Source: Candidatus Latescibacterota bacterium (GTDB lineage: Bacteria > Latescibacterota > UBA2968 > UBA8231). From it: a stretch of DNA of 26,755 nucleotides. The notes beneath the pieces were generated by a model. It was not told the origin of the DNA and did not search any database. It was given only the letters and a program-made list of their open reading frames with translations. The position numbers and the translations under genes were made by a program. This document shows, in pieces, positions 13,389 to 21,236 of the stretch (position 1 is the first letter of the stretch; every line of letters begins with the position of its first letter). Where the stretch lies: positions 1 through 26,755 of the forward strand of contig JAJDTN010000124.1 of assembly GCA_022827165.1 (NCBI GenBank), read 5' to 3'.

Positions 13389-14999
13389 ATGCCGCGCCTG
13401 CTCTGCGCCGCCGCCTTCGCCGCGGCCCTCGGCTGCGCCAAGCAGGGCCGGCCCACGGGGGGGCCGGTGGACGAGAGCGCTCCCGTCGTCGTGGCCCACC
13501 AGCCCGCCGCCGACGCCACCGGCGTCGATCCCCGCCGGAGCGTGACCATCGAGTTCAGCGAGGCCATGGATCGAGAGCGGACGGAGGCGGCGGTCTTCCT
13601 GGCTCCCCGGGTGGACTTCCGCGCCAGGTGGAGGGGCCGCCGCCTGGAGATCACGGTCCCCTCGGGGCTGGCCGAGGAGCGGACCTACGTCGTCACCATC
13701 GGCACCGACGCGCGGGACCTGCGCGGCAACCGCCTCGAGCAGTCCTTCCAGCTCGCCTTCGCCACCGGCGGCCGGCTCGACGCCGGAAGCCTCTCCGGGC
13801 GCGTGCTGACGGCGGACCTCGAGCCCCGGAGAGGCGCCTTCGTCTGGGCCTACGACATGGCCCACTTCAGCGGCCGCACCGGCATCGACCCGCCGGCCTA
13901 CGTCACCCAGAGCGGGACCGACGGCGGCTTCCGGTTCGACCGGCTCGCCGCCAGCCGCTACCGCACGATCGCCTTCGTCGACGGCAACCGGAACCAGCGG
14001 CCGGACCGGGGAGAGCCCCTTGGCCTCGCCCACGGCGACATCGCGGCCTCCACCGATGGAGAGGCCGACGCCGGGGTGCTCGTGCTGGCGGACCGGGAGC
14101 CCGGCAACCGTGTCCAACGGATCAGCGCCGTCGACCGGCGGCGGATCCTGCTGGCCTTCGAGAGAGGGGTGGAGGCCGCCCACCTGCGGGTGGAGATCGA
14201 AACCCTCGCCGTGGAGCAGCTCTACCCTCTGCCCACGGATTCCAGGAGGGTCCACGTGGTCACCGCCGAGCAGGAGCCGGGCCGGAGCTACCGCGTCGGC
14301 GTGCTTCTGGCCGGCCGCGACGTGGAGGTTCCGCCAGAGCCGGTGCGCGGGACGGACCGCGACGACCGCCGGCCGCCCCAGGTCGTCGGATCCGGCCCGC
14401 GGGGCTTGGCCGTCGGGGCGGATTCCCTCGTGCTCACCTTCTCCGAGGCGATGGACGCCAGCACCGTTCCCGGCGGCCAGGACTGGGCCGCGCCCGACTC
14501 CACCTCTCCCCCTCCCGCCGGCCGCTGGCGCTGGTCGGACGCCCTGACCCTGGCCTTCCTCCCCGGGCCGCCCATGGAGCCCGGCTCCCACCGCCTGGAG
14601 GTGCGGCTCGACGGCCTCCGCGACCGGGCCGGCAACGCCCCGCGGGACTCGACGGCCGTCTTCGACTTCGAGCTGCTCGCGGCCTCCGACCGGGCGACGG
14701 TGGAAGGGAAGGCCGCGTGGCCGGCGGCCAAAGGGCCGGTGCGAGTGCGGCTCCACCGGCCGGGAGGCCCGGCGCGGACCGCCGCCGCCGACTCGGCGGG
14801 TCTCTTCGCCTTCCCCGGGGTCGCCCCCGGCAGATACCGGCTTTCCGCCTTCGCCGACCGCGACGGAGACGGGGAGCACGGCCTCGGCCGCCTCGACCCC
14901 TACACGCCGGCGGAACCGGTCGCCCTCGGCGGCGAGGTGACCGTCGAGCGCGGCCAGCGTCTCCGGGTCCGGGTGCCCGGGGAAGTCCCGTCACCGTGA
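13389..14999 (+). CDS. Ig-like (SbsA/Big_5-type) domain lipoprotein
   Basis: 536 residues. Lipoprotein signal at the N-terminus (MPRLLCAAAFAAALGC, lipidated C16). Two SbsA-type Ig-like domains follow: about 28-135 (APVVVAHQPAADATGVDPRR, then VTIEFSEAMD) and about 320-440 (PPQVVGSGPRGLAV, then LVLTFSEAMD). Each is followed by a carboxypeptidase-regulatory-like beta domain (FRFDRLAASRYRTIAFVDGN near 180; GLFAFPGVAPGRYRLSAF near 475) containing Asp-rich DGNRNQRPDRGE and DRDGDGE loops that may bind calcium. A cell-surface structural or binding role is likely; no enzyme motif is seen. Proteins with this plan are frequent in Bacteroidota and related phyla. ATG 13389 is 8 bp after the previous stop, without an obvious ribosome site, which suggests coupled translation. 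Confidence 0.82.
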   Translation: MPRLLCAAAFAAALGCAKQGRPTGGPVDESAPVVVAHQPAADATGVDPRRSVTIEFSEAMDRERTEAAVFLAPRVDFRARWRGRRLEITVPSGLAEERTYVVTIGTDARDLRGNRLEQSFQLAFATGGRLDAGSLSGRVLTADLEPRRGAFVWAYDMAHFSGRTGIDPPAYVTQSGTDGGFRFDRLAASRYRTIAFVDGNRNQRPDRGEPLGLAHGDIAASTDGEADAGVLVLADREPGNRVQRISAVDRRRILLAFERGVEAAHLRVEIETLAVEQLYPLPTDSRRVHVVTAEQEPGRSYRVGVLLAGRDVEVPPEPVRGTDRDDRRPPQVVGSGPRGLAVGADSLVLTFSEAMDASTVPGGQDWAAPDSTSPPPAGRWRWSDALTLAFLPGPPMEPGSHRLEVRLDGLRDRAGNAPRDSTAVFDFELLAASDRATVEGKAAWPAAKGPVRVRLHRPGGPARTAAADSAGLFAFPGVAPGRYRLSAFADRDGDGEHGLGRLDPYTPAEPVALGGEVTVERGQRLRVRVPGEVPSP

Positions 15000-15388
15000 A
15001 CGAGGTCGACTCCCCTGCCCCGGGGCGGCGGTGGTGGCCCTGGCTGGAGTTGGGGCTCCTCCTGGCCCTCCTGGCCGGCATCGGCATCGTGGGGTTCTCG
15101 CGGCTGACGGTGACCGAGAGGCTGACCATCCAGCTGGAGGCGGGTCTGCAACAGCTCCACGAGATGGAGATCGACCACCTGCGGCGGCACGGGCGCTTCT
15201 TCCCCCCGAAGGACCCGGCGTACGCTCCCTACCTGACCTGGATGCGGCTCTACGAGGTCGAGGCCGCTCACGAGGGGCGGCAGTCCTTCTCCGCCGTGGT
15301 GCGCGCCGACATCGACGGCGACGGGCGACCCGGCGTCTGGCGGATCGATCAGACCTCGCCGGAGGTGCAGCGCCTTCAGGAGGACTGA
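14996..15388 (+). CDS. Small membrane-anchored pilin-like protein
   Basis: 130 residues from GTG 14996, overlapping the lipoprotein stop (GTGA). One N-terminal hydrophobic helix (about 14-34) is preceded by RRWW and contains a single Glu (WLELGLLLALLAGIGIVGF). It continues into an amphipathic helix (LQQLHEMEIDHLRRHGRFFP) and ends in a small domain with RADIDGDGRPGVWRIDQT. The long helix, the HGRF turn and the DGDG...VW.ID ending are features of type IV pilins and pseudopilins. However, there is no Gly at the usual prepilin cleavage point, so processing by the prepilin peptidase is doubtful. Called pilin-like on overall pattern only; it could be an unrelated membrane-anchored protein. Confidence 0.6.
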   Translation: MNEVDSPAPGRRWWPWLELGLLLALLAGIGIVGFSRLTVTERLTIQLEAGLQQLHEMEIDHLRRHGRFFPPKDPAYAPYLTWMRLYEVEAAHEGRQSFSAVVRADIDGDGRPGVWRIDQTSPEVQRLQED

Positions 15389-15404
15389 AGGCCGATCGAG
15401 GGAG

Positions 15405-16259
15405 TCAGCGCGGGTACAGACGCGGCTCGGCGGTGATGCCCGCCGGATAGGTGCCCACCAGGTGCTGGCCGGCGACGAGGCCGGCCACCTCCCGCAGCGC
15501 CCCGGCGGCCGGCTCGGCGGCGGCGTCGCCGGCGAAGTCGAGGTACACCAGGTAGGCCCAGGGACGGCCCACCCGCTTGCGGGTCTCCACCTTCAGGACC
15601 TCCAGCCCCGCACGGGTCAGCTGGCCGAGGACGGCGGGCAGGCCGGCGGCGGTGTGGTCCATCTCGAGGACCACCGTCGTCTTCGGGGAGCCGCCGGATC
15701 CGGTGCCCTCGCCCAGGACGAGGAAGCGGGTGAAGTTGTGGCGCCCCGCCAGATCGGCGACCAGGACCTGCATGCCGTTGTCCTCCGCCGCCTGGGCGGT
15801 GGCGATGGCCGCCTCGTCGGAGCGGCCCTCGGCCTTGACCATCATGACCGCGCCGGCCGTGTCGTACACCGGCTCGACCTGGACCTCTTCGAGGCCGTCG
15901 AGGAACTCCCGGCACTGGGCCAAGGCCTGGGGATGGGAGCGGATGCGGCGCAGGTCCTCCAGACGGGTCCCGGCGGGGGCGATCAGGTGGTGGCCGATGC
16001 GCAGGCGGATCTCGCCGCACACCGGCAGGGGCCGCTCGCGCAGCAGGTCCCAGACCTCGTGGATGCTGCCGGCCAGGGAGTTCTCCACCGGGGCCATGGC
16101 GGCCTCCGCGCGCCCCCGGGAGAGGGCGGAGAACAGAGCGGCGAAGGTGCGGCAGGGAAGGACGTCGACGTCACGTCCGTCGAAGTACTCGCGGGCGGCC
16201 AGCTCGCTGTTGCTGCCCAGCTCGCCCTGGACGGCCACGGTGAGAGCGGCGTCGGTCAT
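15405..16259 (-). CDS. pheA: Prephenate dehydratase with C-terminal ACT domain
   Basis: 284 residues. It converts prephenate to phenylpyruvate in phenylalanine synthesis. The catalytic region begins LTVAVQGELGSNSELAA and includes PVENSLAGS (58-66) and the catalytic N-F-T-R-F at 175-179. The ACT domain (about 195-275) includes AVLGQLTRAGLEVLKVETRK and RPWAYLVYLDFAG. The usual Phe-binding ESRP motif reads ETRK (225-228), so feedback control may be altered. The chorismate mutase domain of enterobacterial PheA is absent; this is the monofunctional form. The frame is open further upstream across the tRNA-Cys gene, but ATG 16259 gives the normal N-terminus. The gene is convergent with the pilin-like gene. 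Confidence 0.95.
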   Translation of the reverse strand: MTDAALTVAVQGELGSNSELAAREYFDGRDVDVLPCRTFAALFSALSRGRAEAAMAPVENSLAGSIHEVWDLLRERPLPVCGEIRLRIGHHLIAPAGTRLEDLRRIRSHPQALAQCREFLDGLEEVQVEPVYDTAGAVMMVKAEGRSDEAAIATAQAAEDNGMQVLVADLAGRHNFTRFLVLGEGTGSGGSPKTTVVLEMDHTAAGLPAVLGQLTRAGLEVLKVETRKRVGRPWAYLVYLDFAGDAAAEPAAGALREVAGLVAGQHLVGTYPAGITAEPRLYPR

Positions 16260-16323
16260 GGCGGGGTAGGCCCCGGGGAAGGACGGGCCCCCCGGGAGCT
16301 GGCGGATGGGGGCTGCATGCGCT

Positions 16324-16330
16324 GAATATA
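16324..16330 (-). promoter_or_regulatory. Candidate -10 element for pheA
   Basis: On the minus strand this reads TATATTC, about 65 bp before the pheA start. The -35 is weak (TGTCAA about 18 bp upstream) and overlaps the -35 of the divergent tRNA promoter. Confidence 0.35.
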
Positions 16331-16348
16331 GGGACCGCAAGTACCGCG

Positions 16349-16377
16349 TTGACAGGGACTTGCCTGCCCGGTAGGTT
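16349..16377 (+). promoter_or_regulatory. Promoter of the tRNA-Cys/tRNA-Leu pair
   Basis: A perfect TTGACA at 16349-16354, a 17-bp spacer and TAGGTT at 16372-16377. The tRNA-Cys 5' end is 18 bp downstream of the -10 element. Confidence 0.7.
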
Positions 16378-16394
16378 CTGCCGGCCCGCATTCC

Positions 16395-16468
16395 GGCGGC
16401 GTGGCCAAGTGGTAAGGCAAGGGCCTGCAAAGCCCATATCCCCGGTTCGATTCCGGGCGCCGCCTCCA
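16395..16468 (+). tRNA. tRNA-Cys (anticodon GCA)
   Basis: Acceptor GGCGGCG (16395-16401) pairs with CGCCGCC (16458-16464). The anticodon loop CTGCAAA gives GCA at 16427-16429. The T arm contains GGTTCGATTCC. The discriminator is T (16465), as is characteristic of tRNA-Cys, and CCA is encoded (16466-16468). Confidence 0.95.
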
Positions 16469-16534
16469 GACCTTCCAACGGCCTCGTCCGCATCCACGCG
16501 GGTGAGGCCTTTCTCATTCGCTACCTTTGTGGCG

Positions 16535-16623
16535 GCCGGGGTGGCGGAACGGGTAGACGCAGCGGACTTAAAATCCGCCAGGCCGCAGGGCCTGTAGGGG
16601 TTCGAGTCCCCTCCCCGGCACCA
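16535..16623 (+). tRNA. tRNA-Leu (anticodon TAA)
   Basis: Acceptor GCCGGGG (16535-16541) pairs with CCCCGGC (16613-16619), discriminator A, encoded CCA at 16621-16623. Anticodon stem GCGGA/TCCGC encloses CTTAAAA, giving TAA at 16569-16571. The long variable arm marks a class II tRNA and fits Leu. It lies 66 bp after tRNA-Cys, so the two are probably one transcript. Confidence 0.96.
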
Positions 16624-16630
16624 GCAATCG

Positions 16631-18367
16631 TCACTCCACCACCACCCGGACCCTGGTGCTTGCCGTGCCCGTGAGCACCAGGCCGACAGCTTCCCGGGTG
16701 GAGACCATGGCCGACTCCCCCGCCGGGCCCGGGCCGACGCCGGTGACGCCGTCTCCCTCGAAACCCGGCTCTTCCAGGAGAGGGGTCAGCCGGGCCATCA
16801 GCAGGACGTTCTCATCCTCCCCGTTCAGCCGCGCAAAGACGTCTTCCAGCGTCTCTTCGGCGTCTTCCACCGGGGAGCCGAAGAAGACGCCCAGGTCCCC
16901 GAAGGCGTCACCGTCCCCGTCCGCGGCCAGGAGGGCCGCGGGGCCAACCTCGAGCTGGTAGGCGCCGGCAGCCAGCGTGCTCGGCAGGCTCAGGACCAAG
17001 TCGATCTCTCGGTCGTTCCGCCGCCCCACGCGCAGCGTGGTCGTGACCGTGAGCATGTCCCCCGGCGCGACGACGGTGTCGGCGGCCACGCCCGTGACCT
17101 TGGCGAATCGGGCTTCGGGGAGGACCTCGACGCGGACCTCCGCCTCCCGCACCGTCAGGGTGTCGTCCTGGTGGTGCAAGAGCTTCTGCAGGGCATCGGC
17201 CAGATCGGAGTCGGCTCGGCTGATCAGGGAATGAAGCCGCTCCTCCGGCCCGGCGTAGAGGCGGGACCGGTCCAGCATCGAGTCCGTTTCGACAAAGGAG
17301 ACCTCCACCGCCACTCGAAGACTGTGGCCGGCCTCGTTGTCGACTCGTGAAGACAAGGGGCTGAAGGCCGCCAGGCCGACGAGACCGGCCTGTTCGACGC
17401 GCGTCGGCATCTCGTGCACGAGCTCGACTTCGCCCGACGGCAGGGTGAGCACGCTCCGGATCGGCACCAGCTCCGGTCCGTCGTCGAGGACCCCGCGAAC
17501 CGCCGGCAGCCGGTCCTCGGTCAGCGTGCCCCGAACCGTGGGGTTCAGGGTGGCGAACTTGTACGGCGCCGCGAGGTTGGAGACCTCGCCGAGCACCCGC
17601 GCCTCGATGATGGGCAGCTCCACCGAGCCGAACTGGTCCATCGGGTGCCCGAACCCGTACACGCGGTCCCCGTCGACGTAGGAGATGGTTCCGATGGCGC
17701 CTCCCGTGATCTCCCCCAGAAGCAAGGCGACCGCCAGGGGACGCCCGGCTTCGAAGCTCTCCTGGCGCTCCTGCGTCAGGGTCGCCGGAAGCGCCCCGGC
17801 CCATGGGGATCCGGAGTTGAGCCCCGTCACCACCCGGAGCACCTTCAGGGGCACGATGCCGGCGCCGCCCCAAGCAGCCGCGGGCCTGGCCACGGGAGCC
17901 GTGCCGCGCTTTCCGATCACCCATTCGATGGGAGTGGCAAAGCAGTAGTAGGGGGCGCTCGTCTGGTTGGTGAAGGCGTAGGCGATGGCGCCCCAGGTCC
18001 CCTCCTCGGAGAACAGGGGGGAGCCGCTCATGCCCTGGGCGATCCCGCCGAGTTGGATCAGGACCGGGTCGGAGGCCTCCACCATGATCACCGGCATGGG
18101 CGGCAGGAAGTCGTCCACCACGGCGACGAACCTCATCTCAAGATCGGCGAGCTCGCCGTTGACGAACTCGGTCCGCAGGTACAAGGGCATCCCCTCGGGC
18201 ATGGAACGAACCGAGTCGATGGGCACGATGGCCGACAGGTCCCAGGGCTGCAGTTCCCCGCTCGGCCGCAGGACGGCCCCGGGGTCCGGAGCCACCGGTG
18301 GAGGATCGTCATCTCCACACGCCCACAGAATCAGCAACAGCGGGAACAGTGCTCTACGGATGAACAT
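16631..18367 (-). CDS. Lipoprotein with a SpoIVB-type S55 peptidase domain
   Basis: 578 residues. N-terminus MFIRRALFPLLLILWACGDD looks like a lipoprotein signal with C17 lipidated (Trp at -2 is unusual); GGAGAGG precedes the ATG, so I rejected a longer frame upstream. The S55 serine-peptidase signature is at 112-117 (GMSGSP, probable nucleophile S116), followed by the strand WGAIAYAF and FATPIEW. The conserved histidine lies in YGFGHPMDQFG (H241), followed by the family block VELPIIEARVLGEV ... FATLNPTVRGTLTEDRLPAV. The C-terminal 250 residues look like beta-rich domains with no recognised motif. In Bacillus, SpoIVB signals across a membrane during sporulation; related proteins occur in non-sporulating diderms with unknown targets. 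Its stop is 7 bp past tRNA-Leu. Confidence 0.82.
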   Translation of the reverse strand: MFIRRALFPLLLILWACGDDDPPPVAPDPGAVLRPSGELQPWDLSAIVPIDSVRSMPEGMPLYLRTEFVNGELADLEMRFVAVVDDFLPPMPVIMVEASDPVLIQLGGIAQGMSGSPLFSEEGTWGAIAYAFTNQTSAPYYCFATPIEWVIGKRGTAPVARPAAAWGGAGIVPLKVLRVVTGLNSGSPWAGALPATLTQERQESFEAGRPLAVALLLGEITGGAIGTISYVDGDRVYGFGHPMDQFGSVELPIIEARVLGEVSNLAAPYKFATLNPTVRGTLTEDRLPAVRGVLDDGPELVPIRSVLTLPSGEVELVHEMPTRVEQAGLVGLAAFSPLSSRVDNEAGHSLRVAVEVSFVETDSMLDRSRLYAGPEERLHSLISRADSDLADALQKLLHHQDDTLTVREAEVRVEVLPEARFAKVTGVAADTVVAPGDMLTVTTTLRVGRRNDREIDLVLSLPSTLAAGAYQLEVGPAALLAADGDGDAFGDLGVFFGSPVEDAEETLEDVFARLNGEDENVLLMARLTPLLEEPGFEGDGVTGVGPGPAGESAMVSTREAVGLVLTGTASTRVRVVVE

Positions 18368-18604
18368 GGTCTTCCTCTCCTTGCGCCCAGGCGGGGGCGG
18401 GTGTGGGTGAGGCTGCCGAGGACGCCTTGTCTCAACACCGTGCAGCCCCGGATCAGCCGCCCGATTCACAGCCGTGTGTGATCCGGACGCGGCGCCTCGT
18501 CCGAAGGCAGGAGGGACGGGTGCGGTCAGTCGAGGACCAGCAGAAGCGCCGCGGGCAGGCGCGCCCATCCAGCCCGTCCCGGCGGACTCATGCGATTCTC
18601 GCCA

Positions 18605-19915
18605 TCACCGCAGTTCGAACTCTTCGTGGTGAATGCGGCCCCCAGGCACGCCCTGCTTCTTCAGGCCGCCGGCAACCGCTGCGACCATCGGCTTCGGGCC
18701 GCACAGGTAGAAGTCCCGCTCACCGAGTTGGCCCTCGAGGTCGTCCTTGATCGCATCCGCGCTGATCCGCGCGCCGGCTTCCGAGCTGACACGCCGGATC
18801 GTCACGCCGCCCACTTCGGCCGCACGCGCCTCCAGTTCGTCGAAGAACAGCGCCTCCGGGGCCCGGCGCACGCAGTAGTAGAGTTGGATGGTGCGGCCGT
18901 GACCCGGCTCCATCGTCCGCAGTACCGACAGGAACGGCGTGATGCCGATCCCCCCGGCCACCCACACCTGCCTCGCCAGACCTCTCTGTGGATGGAATCG
19001 GCCATAGGGACCCTCGATGTCGACCTCGACACCCTCGGCCAGATCGTCGCGCACTCGGCGGGTGTAGTCGCCGGCCACCTTCATCGTGAAGCGGAGACGG
19101 GGCTCCTTCGCGCCGGACGAGATGGTGAAGGGATGGGCTTCCCTGAACCCGGCCGCGTCAATGGTGACGAAGGCGAACTGCCCCGGCTCGAAGGCGAGCA
19201 TTCCGTCCTTCGGCTCGAGCACCAGCTCGGTCGCCCGTTCGAGCTGGTTGACCGCAGCCAAGGTGAAGGCGTGTCGCCGTCTCCTGGGCTGGACGAGCTG
19301 TCTGTATCCGTAGGCCGCCAGACCGGCGAGAAGCAGTAGCGCCAGGGCCACCCCCGGCCCCGAGAACAGCGCGAGCTCCTCGCCGTCGAAGAGCACCAGA
19401 AAGACATGTACGCTGACGACGGCGAAGAACAGACCCGTGAATCGATGGGTCGTGATCCAGCGGTGATAGGGGATCTTTCGGTTCAGGGTGATGACGATCA
19501 GCAGCAGGAAGCCGATCATCCCGATCTGGCCGAACAGGTCGATGGGCAAGCCCTCTTCTTCTTCTTCCGAGCCGGCGGCCTCGATCCCCGCGGCGGGCGC
19601 CGGGGCCTCATCTCCCTCCGGCCCTCCCGGCACCGTCGCGAAGTGCGCCAGGAACAGAAGCATGGCGGCGATGCCGAGATGCTTGTGCAGCCGGTACATC
19701 CGATCGAGGCCCCCGAAGGATGTCTCCACCGCACGGGGACGCGTCGAGAGCAGCATCCCCAGTACCATGCAGATCACCGAGCAGGAACCGGCGAAGTAGG
19801 AGAACTGGGCGTCGAAGGGCATGCCCGCCGCCATCACGTGCTGCCAGTACAGCGCGGAGTACGCGGCAAACGACGCCGCCACGGCCCACAGGCCCTTCCG
19901 AAGGCTCATACGCAT
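18605..19915 (-). CDS. Ferric-reductase-like transmembrane flavocytochrome (FRD + FAD/NAD(P) domains)
   Basis: 436 residues. The N-terminal membrane domain (about 10-205) has six hydrophobic helices. Paired histidines for two hemes are H77/H91 (LHKHLGIAAMLLFLAHF) and H157/H170 (HRFTGLFFAVVSVH). A Glu-rich loop (about 112-123) sits between helices. The cytoplasmic half is a ferredoxin-reductase module: FAD-binding HPFTISS at 261-267, NAD(P) phosphate loop GGIGITP at 321-327 and the C-terminal CGPKPM at 405-410. It should pass electrons from NAD(P)H through FAD and heme across the membrane, to ferric iron, oxygen or another acceptor; the acceptor is not predictable. Two in-frame ATGs (19915 and 19909) compete as start. 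A small lipoprotein gene ends 73 bp upstream. Confidence 0.88.
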   Translation of the reverse strand: MRMSLRKGLWAVAASFAAYSALYWQHVMAAGMPFDAQFSYFAGSCSVICMVLGMLLSTRPRAVETSFGGLDRMYRLHKHLGIAAMLLFLAHFATVPGGPEGDEAPAPAAGIEAAGSEEEEEGLPIDLFGQIGMIGFLLLIVITLNRKIPYHRWITTHRFTGLFFAVVSVHVFLVLFDGEELALFSGPGVALALLLLAGLAAYGYRQLVQPRRRRHAFTLAAVNQLERATELVLEPKDGMLAFEPGQFAFVTIDAAGFREAHPFTISSGAKEPRLRFTMKVAGDYTRRVRDDLAEGVEVDIEGPYGRFHPQRGLARQVWVAGGIGITPFLSVLRTMEPGHGRTIQLYYCVRRAPEALFFDELEARAAEVGGVTIRRVSSEAGARISADAIKDDLEGQLGERDFYLCGPKPMVAAVAGGLKKQGVPGGRIHHEEFELR

Positions 19916-19988
19916 ACAGAAACGCTGCTCCCTCTCGTCAGCGGAATACCGCCTTCAGCCCATCCACGAGGCTAGCCGCCCCATCCGT

Positions 19989-20456
19989 TCAGTTGAACTC
20001 GTAGACGAGATCGACGAGAGCGTCGGGAACGTCGGGAGCGCCCCTGAGTTGCAGCACGACCGTGCCCGCGCCCGGGCCGTACGCCTCACGGTAACGGTTG
20101 CGGATGAGTTCGAGATCGAAGACGTGCGTCTCCGTCAGCCAGGCTTCGCAGCTATCGCCGTTGGCGTCGTGTTTCAGCACGGCCGGCAACTGTACGGGCG
20201 ACGACTCGGCGAACGAATCCCCGATGACGAGGGTGAACGCGTGCTCCCGGCACCCGCCGGCGAACGACACGGAGACGGTCAGGGCGTGGCCGGTGATCGC
20301 CGCGCTGGTCAGTTCGTAGGGGTCGCCTCCCAGATCGGCGTCGTCGCCGGCCACGACGACCCGGGGTGGGGGATCCCCCGGCGACGCGGCCCGTTCAGAG
20401 TCCTGGCAGCCGGTTGCGGCGACCAGCAGCAGTCCCATCGCGCACCGATGAACCAT
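19989..20456 (-). CDS. Small lipoprotein of unknown function
   Basis: 155 residues. The N-terminus (MVHRCAMGLLLVAATGC) is a lipoprotein signal with C17 as lipidation site; a second possible start is the ATG at residue 7. AGGAGGG lies six bases before the first ATG. The mature part is beta-rich, with TVSVSFAGGCREHAFTLV, then LKHDANGDSCEAWLTETHVF and a closing VVLQLRGAPDVP. The pattern Gly-Gly-Cys-x-x-His followed by Asn-Gly-Asp-x-Cys recurs in hypothetical lipoproteins of environmental bacteria as I recall them, but I cannot name the family. Two cysteines of the mature part (in GGC and DSC) could form a disulfide. It lies between the secreted protein gene and the flavocytochrome gene in the same orientation, so an electron-transfer or metal-linked role is possible but unproven. 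Confidence 0.72.
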   Translation of the reverse strand: MVHRCAMGLLLVAATGCQDSERAASPGDPPPRVVVAGDDADLGGDPYELTSAAITGHALTVSVSFAGGCREHAFTLVIGDSFAESSPVQLPAVLKHDANGDSCEAWLTETHVFDLELIRNRYREAYGPGAGTVVLQLRGAPDVPDALVDLVYEFN

Positions 20457-20500
20457 CTGAACCCTCCTGTCAAGTGAGCTTGAGCCCGGGCGCGGCGCTC

Positions 20501-20902
20501 CTACCGCAACCGGTCCTTCAGATCGCCCCAGGACAGCGGCTTGGTGGCCGTGTCGGGGTCAATGCCGAGGTAGTCGTGCTGGTCGCCGTTGGTGACCACG
20601 ATCAGGGCCTGGTCGGCCGCGGCGGCGGCGGTGACATGGTTGTCCCCCGCCGACAGCAGCAGGGTGGCGTCCCCCGCGCCGACGCCCAGGATCAACTGCG
20701 GCCCCTCCTCGGACCCCAAGGCCAGGAACGGGGCTCCGTCCGGGCCCGTGGCCAGCATCCCCACCAGCTCGCCGGCGGCATTCTCCAGTGCAAACGCCTG
20801 AGCTCGGACGGCCCCCTCCTCGTCCTGGGCCCCCAACCGTGACAGCGCCGCGACCACCAGGAGCAAGGCCCCGGCAGCCCACAGCAAACGATTCCGTCCC
20901 AT
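20501..20902 (-). CDS. Small exported protein with beta-repeat pattern, unknown function
   Basis: 133 residues from ATG 20902, chosen because AAAGGAAG lies just upstream and the product then begins with a signal peptide or anchor (MGRNRLLWAAGALLLVVAAL, possible cleavage after RLGA). The mature part repeats short strands of the form F-x-L-x-x-x-x-G-x-x-x-x-x-L and L-x-L-G-x-x-x-G: AFALENAAGELVGMLATG, GAPFLALGSEEGPQLILGV, GDATLLLSAGDN. This looks like one small beta-propeller-like or beta-solenoid domain seen in exported hypothetical proteins; no catalytic residues stand out. It heads a run of minus-strand genes (next start 44 bp downstream) and diverges from the hybrid kinase gene, sharing its upstream region with the 11-bp direct repeats. 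Confidence 0.65.
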   Translation of the reverse strand: MGRNRLLWAAGALLLVVAALSRLGAQDEEGAVRAQAFALENAAGELVGMLATGPDGAPFLALGSEEGPQLILGVGAGDATLLLSAGDNHVTAAAAADQALIVVTNGDQHDYLGIDPDTATKPLSWGDLKDRLR

Positions 20903-21236
20903 GACTTCCTTCCTTTCGCCGGCTTGCACAGCCGGTCCATCGGGTCTCAGATCGGCCAACGCCCCGCTCCACGGAAGTCCCGCGAGAACCGAGCCTGGCC
21001 GTCACCGCGTCTCCTCCCAAGGTAAGAAGGAACCAAAAACCTATTGTGAAGTTACTGTGAGTTTACGCGGGTCAAGGGTGGCATTATCGTGGAAATGAGC
21101 ATATTCTCCTCGCAGAGGGGCTATCCCTTGGGGACCGCCGTGCCGCGGCTTGTCCCGAACCGATCGAGCTCTCCCCGGGCGGCGGACCGGAGCCTTTGAC
21201 CGCGTTTGCACCTGGGGGTCAGAAGGAGATCGACCC
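20903..21236. other. Divergent intergenic region, 334 bp
   Basis: No gene is seen. It separates the exported-protein gene (minus) from the hybrid kinase gene (plus). It holds the tandem 11-bp repeats at 21045-21066 in an AT-richer core (about 21025-21110). Possible promoters are TTTACG-16-TTATCG (21062-21089) rightward, and TTCACA followed after 17 bp by TCTTAC leftward. Neither is strong, as is common at activator-dependent promoters. Confidence 0.5.
21045..21066 (+). repeat. Tandem 11-bp direct repeat, candidate response-regulator site
   Basis: TGTGAAGTTAC at 21045-21055 is followed without a gap by TGTGAGTTTAC at 21056-21066; 9 of 11 positions agree. An 11-bp period is the hallmark of dimeric OmpR/PhoB-family sites. 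On the minus strand it reads TCACAGT-4-TCACAAT, close to mycobacterial PhoP sites. It is the only such repeat noticed in the intergenic regions read. Confidence 0.6.

Noticed and set aside
16260..16517. Upstream extension of the pheA frame
   Set aside because: It would run through tRNA-Cys and the tRNA promoter; the family N-terminus begins at 16259.
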